Positions 11,608-24,034 of a stretch of 64,000 nt of DNA are shown one piece after another. Under the pieces are notes generated by a model, which saw only the letters and a program-made list of their open reading frames with translations, did no database searches and was not told the DNA's origin. The stretch is taken from the NCBI RefSeq assembly GCF_963675165.1, contig NC_087382.1, forward strand, positions 2,709,463 to 2,773,462, read 5' to 3'. Every line of letters begins with the position of its first letter. Positions within the stretch are counted from its first letter, which is position 1. Origin of the DNA: Halichondria panicea (Eukaryota > Porifera > Demospongiae > Suberitida > Halichondriidae). The translations under genes and the position numbers were made by a program.

Positions 11608-14600
11608 TCACAGTTGTGTAGCTTGGTCATCATCCGTGATCTGAATGACATGTTCGACAGGACCAAGTGGGACAAGATCAGGGAGCATCTCGTCATTAGG
11701 GACTTCCCCTCTCATTATCCCAACTTCCTCACTCTGTTCATTAGCAAAGTGGATGAACACATCGTCCAGTGTAGTCTGGCTCACACTGTAGTCCTGCATG
11801 TACGGAGGAGGGGTCACATGACATGCTATAGTAGATCACATGACATGCTAGTATATATATCACAATATGCTGGTAGATCACATGACAGGCCTACCTGAAT
11901 ATCGAGGGTCTCTCTAGCTTGTTCCATAATCTCCAGCACATTATGCAGCAGTAGCGAGTCAGAAGAGAGCAGTTGGTACACCAGGGTAGTGTAGTGTTCC
12001 TCCTGCAATATACAGTACACTTGCTTACAGAGGTCAGGAGGTGAACGTAAATTTCACTTAATCAGATAGTTCTCTGAACACAACGATTATTATGGGTCAT
12101 TTGAATAAAAAGATAGGCTGCGGGAATCATTGTAATTGGACAATATTCGGAGACTCTTTAAAACAGCCATAACTTTAGTACCGTTGATCCAATGTAAAAA
12201 ATTTGATGATTTTCTGAAAGCTTAGAAAGAGACCTTTCAAATGGTGTCATCAAAGTTCATGTTTGAGAGATAAAAATATTTGTCAATTTGGCGATACCAT
12301 GGATAATAGCCCATGGTCCAAGGCCGAAAATAACAAATTAGGGCCCCGACAAAATTTTGGATTTTAACACATCATCTGAAAGGTCTCTTTCTAAGCTTCC
12401 AGAAAAACATAAAATTAACAATATTGGATCAACAAAACTAAAGTTAGACCCGTTGGAAGGTGTTCTGTGTAATAGCTATAGTACCCTGTACATGTAGGCT
12501 CATACCTTCAGCACAGCTCCTGGCAGGTTTTGCCGTACGAACTCTTTGACAGGCTCAACTTCACCTGCAACCCTCAGCTTGAGCTTGTAGCCACTGCCAT
12601 ACGTGGACTTGAGTTGCTGTGGTGATCCTAGACAATGAAACTCTCCATTGACCATGATTGCTACTCTAGAGCAAAGAGCCTCACACTCCGCCATACTGTG
12701 TGTAGTGAGCACCACCGATTGTGTTGAGTCAGCAACTAGTCTACGAATGAGAGACCATAAGAAGTGGCGGGCACGAGGATCAACTCCTGTAGAGGGTGTG
12801 TGTGTGAGGTGTGAGGTGTGTGGTGTGTGGGGGGCATAAGCCGTAGCTACAAACATGTACTGTATCATAGTAGAGGTACGTGTATTACGTATAGATGCGT
12901 ACACTGTATGCTCAGAGGTACACATGCACTGACCTGATGTAGGTTCATCCAAGAGCACCAGTGGAGGGTTGGCTAACAGAGCTATGGCAGTGGATAGCTT
13001 CCTCCGGTTCCCTCCAGAGTATGCTCCCACTGGACGGTCAGCATAAGCATTCAGACCCAGCTTCTCCAATGCCTCCTCCACCACACCTTGCAAGTCAGTA
13101 CCACGCAATCCTCGCAGTCTACAGAACAAGACCAAGTGTTGTCTCCCTGTGAGCTGGTCAATCAGAGCATCGACTTGTGGACAGTAGCCAATGGATTGCT
13201 GTACTGGACCACGTGATGTTGAGAGTGTGTGACCAGCTATCACAGCATCACCAGCCGAGGGTACAATGTCTCCAGTGAGCATCTTGAAGGTGGTGGTCTT
13301 ACCGGCTCCGTTCACACCAAGCAATCCAAAACACTGCAAGGTTTTGAATTATGTAATAAATCCACAGAAAGGCTTGTACAGGAGGTTAAAGCGCACACAC
13401 ACACACACACACACACACATGCACACCCGCCCACACACCTCTCCTTTGTTCACAGAGAGGCAGAGTTGGTTAACTGCTACTCTCCTGCTCCGGCCGAGGT
13501 TTGTGCGATATACTCGAGATAATGCATTCATCCTCAATATCTCAGAGTCCCCCTCTTCAGCAGTCACCTTTGACCTCTCGGCACGTACATCATCATCAGA
13601 GTCCAATGGCAGTGGGAGAGAGGTCACGACCTTTGAACGACCTCGGCAACTACACACACACAGGGATATTATTGTAGGATAGTAAAGCATAATTACATGT
13701 AAAGTTCTATAATAATTATTATGATTTTAATAACAGAAGGAAGGCTACATGATACAATAAACACATGCACTCACATGATCCCTCTTAGGTATGGCCTCAT
13801 TTCAATGAGCACGAGAATGGCAGTATAGAAGATGGCTTGTCCTAGTAGAGCCGCTAGGAAAGGTGCCAACTCAGCATACGGATTAGGCAGGTCAATAGCA
13901 CCAAATGATGCAACAACTTTACGCAGTGGATAGTCTGAGGCTATGTACATGGAGCCACGCGCCAACACATACGATGGTATAGGAATGAGCCCAAGCCAAT
14001 AGTAGAGATGGTTCTTAGTAAGTTGGTCACTATCAGTGTTGACAAACAGCAGTATGGCATCCACGATTAGAATACTGAAGCCTCCTAAGAAGTTGAGACA
14101 GAAGAGGACAACATAAGCCGTGGCTGGGGACTGGAACAAGAAGGACATGACATAGATCCATGGTGTAACAGCAAGACCATAGGCTAGTAGTACTAGCAGG
14201 AACAATGGGAGCACATCAGAGCCAGTGTAGAATGGATCCTGGAATGCCAGATACAGTGCTAGCGTGAGCAGAGTGAAGCCAACAAACCACAGCAGGTCCC
14301 ATGTGAAGTTAGCCAACCAGTACACTGTCTTGTTCATGCCACAGATGAGCTGAAGGTGTTTAACATTACCGGCACGTTCCTCAATTAGAATAAGTACAAA
14401 TCCTGCCACAACAAAACCCAGCGCAAACATGAGAGCCAAAGGGTTAACCAGGAAACTGCCCTTCTCTCTATAGGGGTTAAACATTGTATAGCATAATCTT
14501 AAATTTTGCACTTACTTTATAGCATAGTTGATCTTCCACAGATCAGAGGTTGGAAATGGATGAGAAATTGTCTTGAAACCTGCGCACACACACACACACA

Positions 14601-17067
14601 CACAGTCACATGTAATTAAATTAGATACACACACACCCACCCACCCACCCACACACACACACACACACACATAAGGCAGACGGACTAACCCACCATATTG
14701 TGACTGTTGTTTATCTGGTCCAAGCTCTCCTCTCATGAGGGCATTGTTCATGACATTGATGAACGAAGGTTGACTATGATAAGACTTGAGACTGTACCAC
14801 ACTTTAGCGGCTTCCCTAACAGCCAGGAATGGTATAGTCTCAGGATCCAGTGACTCGTCCACTTCACTGCGCACAAGACCAAAGCTCAAACCACCGTAAC
14901 GTTGTTGAACAAACGATTGCTTGCTTTGCAACAGATAATTCGTGATAGTTTCGTCGCCAGCGTTGGGGTCATTGGGGTCAAAGGACATGGTGAGGTTTTG
15001 CACCCTGGAGCCAGTACCAGTACCATTATAGCAGGATGGTTGTGGAGGGAACGGCACTGGACTAGAGCAATTAGCACTGCATGTACAGAGGGCTGAGTGG
15101 AGAGGAGGGTCAGGGCATAGGTAGGCGGAGCTAGCATTGTACGAGTTGTTAGGGAAACACTTAGAGGGGTCAGCAGACGTACTATGACCTCCGACCCCAC
15201 AAGGTTGGAAAAGAGTTTGAATGTACTTGTCAGTTTGGTTGTTACTGTATCCGGCAGCAAAGAGGTAGTTGTTCTTGTTGATGGAGAAGAGGAGATTGGG
15301 AGTCAGTTCAATAGGAGGTGGGTCAGGGACAGTTTGCAGGAGGTGAGCAATGAGCAGCGACATGCCCAACACAAACAATGGCAGGATGTTCTGAATGACT
15401 AGAGCCAACAAACGCCGCTTCGTGTAGTGGAACCTCTTAGCCATGAGAGCAGTATACTGTGAGAACCAGAGTGGAGCACGAGAGAGTCGATCAAGCTTAC
15501 CCTGCCCTGGAGAACAAGAGTATCCTACATAAGCCATGGAAGATAGCTCCAGAAACAGCTCATTATTAGTGCAATATCATATCATAGAGCTACTGTAGGA
15601 CAGAGCTACTGTAGGACAGAGCTACTGTAGGACAGAGCTACTGTAGGACAGAGCTACTGTAGGACAGAGCTACTGTAGGACAGAGCTACTGTAGGACAGA
15701 GCTACTGTAGGACAGAGCTACTGTAGGACAGAGCTACAGAATGCATATTATAGTTTAGTAATTGGATACTCAAGTTATGGACCAAAACGAATGTTTTGAG
15801 AGTTTACTGACGTACTTTCTCCAAAGAGAGGACTTTCGTCAAACACTGTGTCGTCAGGGAGGTCATCTTGGTTGTCAGGGGGTGTGGTCTCTATTGAGCT
15901 GACAGAGGGGCGTGGCACCAATCCATCCTCGTCCGACTTCTTATCATCTTTTTCCGTCAATTCAACAAATATCTGAATATGGACAAACAGTTAAAACATG
16001 ATTTGTATGTGGTGGACATTAGCCACGCCCACCTCTTCCATGGAGCAAGCTGTGAGTCCATACGAAACCACACCCAGTTCTGCTTTAGCGGCTTCTAGCT
16101 CTCTAAACAGCTGAGTCAGCACACTGGCCCTGGCCCCACTCAATGGCAGTAGATAGTGAAGCTCTGGTCCCCGCACTTCTAACAGCTTCACACCCCTCAC
16201 ATGTCCCACAAGGAACGCCCCCACACCCTCCTCACACGCCCCCTCACTCGAGGTGGTGAGTAGTGTGAGTCTGTGACCCTGTCCAAAGCGATGCTTGAGG
16301 AACTCAAAGCTGCCACAGCAGATGAGAGAACCTTGCGAGATGATGGCAATACGATCTCCTGCATGTGAGGCAATGCACTATTATAGCTAGTGTTAAATAG
16401 AGCATCTTTGAACGGCCATAACTTCAGTACCGTTGATCCAATGTTAACATTTTATGATTTTCTGAAAAAATAATATATCCAAATCCAAAATTTTGTTGGG
16501 GCCATAATTTGTCATTTTTCGACCTTGGACCATGGGCTAATCCATGGTACGGCCAAATTGAGAAATATTTTTATCTCTCAAATATAAACTTTGATGACAC
16601 CATTTGAAAGGTATCTTTCTAAGCTTTCAGAAAAACATAAAATTGTTGACATTGGATCAACGGAATTCAAGTTATGGGAGCTGAAAGAGTCCCCGAACCA
16701 TTGATTAAACCAAAGATCACACACACCACACACCTCACAATCACACACACCACACACCTCACACGTCACACCCACTCACCCAGTATCTCCGCCTCGTCCA
16801 TGTGATGTGTGGACAGTATGATGGTTCGTCCCTCGCGTTGACGTAACAGGAAGTCCCAGATCTGCCTTCGTGCGTATGGATCCACCCCAGCAGTGGGCTC
16901 ATCTAGGATGACAGTGCGAGAGCCTCCTACAAAAGCCAATAAGATGGAGAGCTTCCTCTTCATTCCTCCAGAGAGATGCTTGGCTAGTTTAGTAGCATGA
17001 GGTAGGAGGTCTACCTTGGATAGCCATCTAGAGGGTGTGTGTGCGTGTGTGTGTGGTGTGTGTGTGT

Positions 17068-17124
<57 letters not shown>

Positions 17125-17138
17125 GTGTGTGTGTGCGT

Positions 17139-17188
<50 letters not shown>

Positions 17189-20100
17189 CACTCTGGTATT
17201 TGCCTCATTGACTCTCTCCAGGAGAGGCCCTTCAGTTGACCAAAGAACAGCAAATGTTCCTCCACCGTTAACCTAGAGACAGTGGCGTTGATATCACATG
17301 ACATTATTAGTCTAGTATCACATGAACTGCTAGTATCACATGATGATAGTCTGGTATCACATGACTTACTCGCTAAACAGGATATTGTGTTGAGGACAGA
17401 TCCCGAGACCTTGTCGTATGGAGTCCATGTGGCGTCTAATACTGTTGCCATAGATACGCGCTGTACCACTAGTTGGCTCAAATAGTCCAGCCAGGATCGA
17501 CCTAGGGGTCAGAGGGCAAAGGCAAGAGTACACATGTGGGGTCAAAGTACACACAGGGGGTAGGCTTACAGGGTGGTAGTTTTGCCAGCACCGTTGTGTC
17601 CGAGCAATGTTGTAATCTGACCCTCGTAGAAGTTGAGAGAGAGATCTTTGATAGCAGTCACTTTCTTGCGCTTACAAGACGAGTAGATCTTGGTGAGATG
17701 ACACATTTCGATCCCTAGAGGCAGGCCTAGCGGCTCCTCCTCACACACAGGCCCAACACCATCAGTCTGATCACCATCCTCTATAATTATAGCCGAGGTA
17801 CAATTCATTAATAATAATCCATGAAAATCAGAATCTAGCAATCATGTATATAATACCTTACCATTCTTCAGGGGTTGGTGCTCGTTGTGACCTTTGAACC
17901 AGTCACGCCCACTTTGTCCTAGCCAATAAGATGGCATGAAGGGGAAGTAGAATGGTTTGGCTACTCCATAACGACCAGGGGCTACTCCCTCAATGTACCA
18001 GGTGGCGAGGAAGTACAGTGCAGTGTCCACACACAGTATGATGGCCACAGACAGAAAGGAGAGTTGATCATCCGTGCCAGGAAGGAGGTTCATATTGGCC
18101 CATTGCAGTCCTTCCTGACGGACCTCCCATTGGACCATGTACTGGGCACCCAGAGCAAAGCCAAGGGGAGCCCATAGACACTATAATATAGGAGGGAGTA
18201 CACAGTGAGGGGGTACCCATAGACACTATAATATAGGAGGGAGTACACAGTGAGGGGGTACACAGTGAGGGGGGTACACAGTGAGGGGGGTGAACAGTGA
18301 GGGGGGTACACAGTGAGGGGGAGCCCACAGACACTATAATATAGGAGGGGATAGCCCATTGTCAAAACAGGGCCAAAAATAGACTTAACACATCATCTGA
18401 AAGGCCTCTCTCTAAGCTTTCAGAAAATCATCAAATTAACGTCATTGGACCAACGGAACTAAAGTTATGGGCGTTCAAAGAAGGGACACTTTGTACGTGC
18501 ACTGTGGCACTTACAGCCAGTCCTACAGTGAAGGGACTCATGTCCTGCTGCTTGCTGACCAGTGTCGTGTGTCCAAACAACACCATGAAGTAGATGAGTG
18601 AAGCCACACAAGCGGCCAGGTTAGCATTGGTGAACATGGTGGACACTAAGAAGCTATAAGCCAGCATCACGAGGGCATACAGACACAGGTATATAAAGAG
18701 CAGCGACCAATCAGTGAGGGGCAGGATGTTCCCAACCTTCAATAAGAGAGTGATAAAGCAAACAGAGATGAGGAGAATGGACCCGGACACTAGTACACGA
18801 GATAGTCTCAGTTGACTGTCGGACACTCCCACCATCTTGATGTACTCCTTCAGACGAACCTCTTTCTCCCGTACAATAGCTCGTGTTGTCATGGCAACGG
18901 GAAACAACCACGCAAAGAGCATAGTCAGTGCCAACATAAACTCCATAGCCACGACATAACTGTACACAGAGAGAAGAGGTGATGATGAGCACTAGCCTGA
19001 GCTGATGGCTTACTTGTCATGTTGGTAGCAGGGATAAGGCATTTGTTGGAGGTATAGTCCAGGTGTGGGTATGGGATGTCCTACTATCTCCTCAGCTAGA
19101 GCTCTCTCTACCATGTCTTGTAGGAAGGAGAAGCCTTGACTGAGATATGCCTTCTTCCAGCCAGTGTTCTCTGGGCCAGGGGTCCACACACTACACACAC
19201 ACACGACAATGAAAGCATAAAAACTAGCACTAATAATTATAATCTAATAGACAACACAATTAAAGTAAGAGGATGCATAGTAACAGTGATATACAGGGCA
19301 GTCAGAACATGATCTGGTACTCATGTACTCACGTCTGTGTGAGCTCAGTGGGGTCCACCACGGAGGTTGAGTTCATACGGATCTTGATGGTAGCGTTGGT
19401 TATATCTCCCTCCTCACCCACACCATCAAACACCACTCCAGCAAACACTGTCGTAAAGTTGAGCTCATTCTGAGCAGTATAATTAGCGGCCAGGCTATCC
19501 AGGGAAGCTGTGGGTGGGTAAAGGTAGTCAGTGCAATACACACATGGTAAAGGTCGTCATGTTTGAAACCATATAATATACACTCACACACATAACTATT
19601 ACATACCTTCATCTGGCATGGGGTAGAAGACGTCCCAGTTAAACCTGTCCAACACATCGTGTATAGTGATTGCTACATCTCTTATATTAGTGACGACCTC
19701 CCAGATATTACCAGGGGCACTCTCATTTAGCAATCCTTGTGTGTATTCGAGATTCTCCACTGACAAGTTCTGCCTCAGTTGATCTAGGCCTGGCTGGAAG
19801 AGTGGGGACACTTGTGTGGAGTTGTCCCCTAACAGCAGGGCTACTAGTGTGCGTGTGTTGTTAGCCTGAGTGGAGTTAGGAGGGAAGTTATTGAGGAAGT
19901 CATCTGAGCAGTTGGCTAGCTGCTGGGCCCAGTCTTCAATGTACACAAAGGTTTGAAATGTTCGTGATGCTCTAGTCATGATATGAGCTGTGTGGTTGTT
20001 ATTAGGAGAGTAGAGTATCTTCATGGCAATGCGGTCTGGTATGATGGAGAGATTGCCACCGCCTTGTTCAAATGTACCTACACAGAACAAGTTATTAGTT

Positions 20101-20385
20101 TATATATTTATCATTAATTTCCTTACTTTGTTGATAATCATTTCCGTACAGGGCCGAGAATAAGAGCAATCCTAGTGACTGATTGCCTCCCTCAATATCT
20201 CCACAGAAGAACTTTGCTCCCTTGGTAATGGAGTCCAGGGACAGCCCACCCTCTCCATCGCCCCCGCCATTAGTGTCACTGAACAACCCATCCGTTGAGA
20301 GGTTGCTGAACTTGAGTAACAGGTCACGACCCTTCTCAAAATTAGTTACACTAGATAGTCCACCCAGTGGATTGCAATCTGTCGG

Positions 20386-20423
<38 letters not shown>

Positions 20424-22585
20424 GGGGGGGTGATAGCTACACACACAGATAGCTAGGGTAGCTAGCTAGGAGGGTATGTACTCACCACTGACAGTTGTTG
20501 CTGCAACTCAACAGCCAAAGCATTTGTTTGTGTTGTGTTGAGAGCACACACAGCCACTGACACATCAGCCTAATTATGATTATCATGATTTATTATGATT
20601 TCATTATATCAATATGCACCATAAGGGGCTATTACACATGCCACACTAATGTGCACACATAACATCACAATACACACATAACATCACCAGGAGCTGTCCA
20701 ATACACACGCACTAATGGAGGGCAAGCTAGTCTAAACAATACACCATATGTGCCCACACTGTAGTCTAAGCAATGCACACTAGGGGTAGCTAGTGTGCTA
20801 TAAGCAATGCACACTAGCTACCCCTAGTGTGCTATAAGCAATGCACACTAGGGGTAGCTATAGTGCTATAAGCAATGCACACTAGGGGTAGCTATAGTGC
20901 TATAAGCAATGCACACTAGGGGTAGCTAGTGTGCTATAAGCAATGCACACTAGGGGTAGCTATAGTGCTATAAGCAATGCACACTAGGGGTAGCTAGTGT
21001 GCTATAAGCAATGCACACTAGGGGTAGCTAGTGTGCTATAAGCAATGCACACTAGGGGTAGCTATAGTGCTATAAGCAATGCACACTAGGGGTAGCTAGT
21101 GTGCTATAGCCTATAAGCAATGCACACTAGGGGTAGCTAGTGTGCTATAAGCAATGCACACTAGGGGTAGCTAGTGTGCTATAGCCTATAAGCAATGCAC
21201 ACACACACACTGTAGTCTAAGCAATGCACTTACTGCAGAGACATTCTGAAACTCTATCAGACCATTGAGCAGTGCTCCATTCCCAGTGCACACTAGTGCT
21301 CTGAGCCCAGCCGGTGTGATGAGTGTGTCTGTGAGACCCCCCAGGGAGGGGAAGCCAGGCAACTGACGCTTGCCCCGAGGTAAGGGAAAGCCCCCAGAAA
21401 GCTGCATACAAAAGTACACAGGATACAGGATGTTTGCTAGCACACACAGATAACTCACCAGTCCACTGTTAGTGTCTACAGTGGCTCCCAGGATGCCTTG
21501 AGACAGTCTGGGTGAGAAGTGGAGGTCAGAGGTCAGGAACATCTCAAAGCCAGTCGGGTCGTCAAGGAAACACGTCAGTGGTACTACATCTATAGAGTAC
21601 AAAGGTTATTGAGAGTTCACGAGGCTTGTACACTAGCTGACCTTGCTGACATTCTGGTAGTGCAGCAGACAAGGAACAGGAAGTGGTATCAGTGAGGGAA
21701 TGGATGGTGGAGCAGAAGGTGTCCAGTGTTCCATTCAGAGATCCAAACTCATCCAACAGAGAATACACATCATTCACACTGCATGTGCGTGGGCGGTATT
21801 AATACACTGCATGTGCGTGGGTGGTATTAATACATTGCATGTGCGTGGGCGGTATTAATACATTGCATGTGCGTGGGTGGTATTAATACACTGCATGTGC
21901 GTGGGTGGTATTAATACACTACATGTGCGTGGGTTGTATTAATACATTGCATGTGCGTGGGCGGTATTAATACATTGCATGTGCGTGGGTGATATTAATA
22001 CATTGCATGTGTGTGGGTGATATTAATACACTACATGTGCGTGGGTGGTATTAATACACTGCATGTGCGTGGGTGGTATGTTACATCCCTGTACTATAAC
22101 GATACATTACATACTACATACGGGGCATTGGGGTAGGACGGCATGGCCTTGTAGCCATAGCGATGGCCATTCTGATCCAGATCACAAAGCAATGATTGCA
22201 TGAAGGGAAGAGTCCCAGCAGAGGGCAGGGCTACAGGACGCCATAGATCTATGGAGCAAATCATGATATATAAGGTTTCATTTATTAGCTGTGAGCTTAC
22301 TAATACTGCGTTCTCCTGGAGGGAAGTTAAGACGCAGGAGGACGATGATAGTATAGAGCACTAGGGGCCAGAGCACTTCAATGAGGAGGAATATCTGACA
22401 TGGTGTGTGTGTGTGTGTGTGTGTTAGTACAGTGTGGACTAGTGTGTACAGGTACTCACAGGCACTCTTCCTATCAGCCTGTGTGAGCAGCCTACTGAGC
22501 TGGTCCGCCACCTCAAGTGAACATTCTTCCAAATGAGTATCAACAGTCTCCGTAGCCACAAGCTCACACTTGAGAGCAGCTTCAT
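11608..22585 (-). CDS. ABCA-subfamily full transporter, ABCA1/4/7-like
   Basis: Full-length ABCA lipid transporter with the layout TM1, large ectodomain, five TMs, NBD1, TM7, ectodomain, five TMs, NBD2 and tail. I place the start at ATG 22583-22585 ([17 protein letters not shown]), which fits the ABCA leader better than the overlapping open frame. NBD1 shows [34 protein letters not shown] and [12 protein letters not shown]2 shows [37 protein letters not shown] then [10 protein letters not shown], and [12 protein letters not shown]. Both sites have intact Walker A, signature, Walker B and H-loop residues. The tail [20 protein letters not shown] matches the ABCA1-type VFVNFA region; the stop is TGA 11608-11610. 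More than 20 short exons are separated by introns rich in minisatellites and fold-back elements. A sterol or phospholipid exporter is likely by family, but the substrate is not readable from sequence. Confidence 0.9.
12153..12462. mobile_element. Fold-back element, CCATGG family, ABCA intron
   Basis: A complete copy. It begins CCATAACTTTAGTACCGTTG, with left arm CTGAAAGCTTAGAAAGAGAC, centre CCATGGATAATAGCCCATGG and right arm GTCTCTTTCTAAGCTTCCAG. It ends with GGATCAACAAAACTAAAG. The two halves are reverse complements of each other over about 145 bp. Confidence 0.75.
15589..15737. repeat. 16 bp minisatellite in ABCA intron
   Basis: About nine tandem units of GAGCTACTGTAGGACA, nearly identical, lie between the exons ending near 15537 and starting near 15780. 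Confidence 0.9.
16405..16699. mobile_element. Fold-back element, CCATGG family, ABCA intron
   Basis: The left end is GAACGGCCATAACTTCAGTA, the centre CCATGGGCTAATCCATGG, and the right end ACATTGGATCAACGGAATTC followed by AAGTTATGG. The left AAGCTTTC box present in other copies is deleted, so this copy is slightly shortened. Confidence 0.7.
17036..17185. repeat. TG microsatellite between NBD1 exons of ABCA
   Basis: TG runs with GTGCGTGGTG interruptions fill this intron. Other CA/TG runs in the gene lie at about 13393-13420, 14582-14600, 14640-14670, 20388-20420 and 22400-22423. Confidence 0.9.
18171..18345 (-). repeat. Tandem array copying an ABCA 3' splice site
   Basis: On the minus strand the exon begins after TATATTATAG with TGTCTATGGGCTCCCC. 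The segment CTATATTATAGTGTCTATGG is repeated upstream in the intron (about 18210-18240), and a variant (GTGGG) lies at 18323-18345, separated by CACAGTGAGGGGG units. The array therefore contains the acceptor plus the first bases of the exon. Confidence 0.75.
18360..18482. mobile_element. Half fold-back element next to the ABCA acceptor array
   Basis: Only the right half of the CCATGG-family element is present: ACACATCATCTGAAAGGCCT, CTAAGCTTTCAGAAAATCAT, then TTGGACCAACGGAACTAAAG. The left half is missing and the minisatellite abuts it. Confidence 0.65.
20770..21210. repeat. 34 bp palindromic minisatellite in ABCA intron
   Basis: About twelve units of GCAATGCACACTAGGGGTAG plus CTAGTGTGCTATAA run up to the donor of the next exon (GTAAGTGCATTGCTTAGAC on the minus strand). 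Each unit has CACACTA/TAGTGTG arms around an 8 bp core. In the second unit the core is inverted relative to the rest (AGCTACCCC instead of GGGGTAGCT). Confidence 0.9.
21779..22080 (-). repeat. 29 bp minisatellite copying an ABCA 3' splice site
   Basis: About ten units of TGCATGTGCGTGGGTGGTAT plus TAATACAC. On the minus strand each unit reads CCACGCACATGCAGTGTATT, and the exon begins after the identical CCCACGCACATGCAG with TGTGAATG. The array thus carries about ten copies of the acceptor. Confidence 0.85.
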
Positions 22586-24034
22586 AACTTAGCTAGCTTG
22601 TGTCTACAGCTTCTACACATAACTATTATACATGCAGCAATTCACACGGTAGCTGCTAAACAAAAGACCACATGACATGCTAATAGGGACCAGTGCCGGA
22701 AGGTAGCTCATGCAAAGCGGGGGAGGGGCTCCTCGAGTATCATTACAGCATAGATAATAGAAACATTCTATGGTTACAGCGCATGCGCAGGAACTATGCA
22801 CCACAAAAAGAATTACAAGTAATAATTACGTATTACAAAACTCAAATAAGTGTTCATCGCTATATTATATATACTGCCTCCTCTTCCCCAGGACAAGGCC
22901 AGCATCATCACATGCAGGAGAGGGTTATACAGTGCACACGAGGTAACAATGAATCACTTATCTTTGTGTTAAAAAAAATGGTGAAGTAGTTCATAATAAT
23001 TATTCTCACTGGAGAAGTGAACACACAGAAGACAACAATGCGTGCTTGCCATGGCATCCAATGTGATAAAGTGGTTCAACATCGTCACATGCAGAGGAAG
23101 GGTGGGGCTAAGTTACATAGGAGACATTATTTTACTTATCTTTGTTTTGAAAAATGGTTGAAGTATTTCTAGCAGTCAAATACACCTACAGAAACAACAA
23201 GGGTTTGAGCATGCAATGCTTGGCTTACTAAGCAAATGGGCGTGGCTGGATAATGAGCCCCTCCTACTACCTGCACACACACACACACACACACACAATG
23301 GTTAGTGTGACAATCCTCCCTGGGTCCCAGAGCAGCATGGCTTGTCTGTACCTGGGGGAGAGAGGAGACAAAAGCAGTGAGAGAATGGAACACTAGTACA
23401 GTAGCTAGTAGGAGGAGCTGTGTGTGTGTGCATTGTGGCTGCAAGAGAACAATCAAATGCATGGTTACATTGAGCGCAGCAGTTCAAACAAAACCGATTG
23501 AGAACATCTCCACACAATACCAACCAATCACCACCACAACTGACAACATTATCACCATCAATAGGTCCTTGCCCACAAGGGAAGGAAAACTATCATATTT
23601 CACAGTACAACAAATAGCAAACACATTCAACTCTCAAGATGTGTGCTGGCAGACAATAGAGACAACCACAACCAATTCAACCACAGATACTTTCAAGACT
23701 ACACCCCAACATTAAATAATGAATTTCACCACCACCAGTAGTTTCCTTGCCCATGGGACTAATTACAATAAGGGCATAATAAACTAAAGGGACCCTGTGA
23801 CTGTGAGTACCATTAACTGAGCACAGAGGTAATCAACCAGAATGTATGGGATGGTTCAACAACAGTAGACTCACAGAGACAACACCTCCTTGCTCTTGAA
23901 GCCCTTGTCGACTCCAGTTGCAACAAGCCTGGCACGCAAGGCTTGCACAAGTGCTCAAGACTACTCTTCACTAATCCAGTCAAAGGCTACAGTTCCCTTG
24001 GCACACCTATAGTTTAGTTAAAGCCTGAACTTAC
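22586..24034. other. Gene-poor gap upstream of ABCA, with a diverged direct repeat
   Basis: I find no credible protein gene here. Two related segments of about 90 bp (about 22895-22990 and 23083-23175) share CATCxTCACATGCAG and ACTTATCTTTGT followed by a GTGAAGTA-like end, so one is an old duplicate of the other. A minus-strand acceptor-like TCTCTCCCCCAG with a following donor-like site (about 23285-23355) could bound an exon of a non-coding transcript. Confidence 0.4.
22779..22788. promoter_or_regulatory. NRF1-like site upstream of ABCA
   Basis: The palindrome GCGCATGCGC, followed by AG, matches the NRF1 core. It lies about 190 bp upstream of the ABCA start codon, a plausible promoter position. 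A matching site lies near the TRAK side of the same gap at 25166-25175. Confidence 0.5.

Noticed and set aside
22278-22559. GTG-initiated frame [13 protein letters not shown] as the ABCA N-terminus
   Set aside because: It has no ATG and lacks the leader helix; the overlapping frame from ATG 22585 gives the expected LLILIWKN leader.
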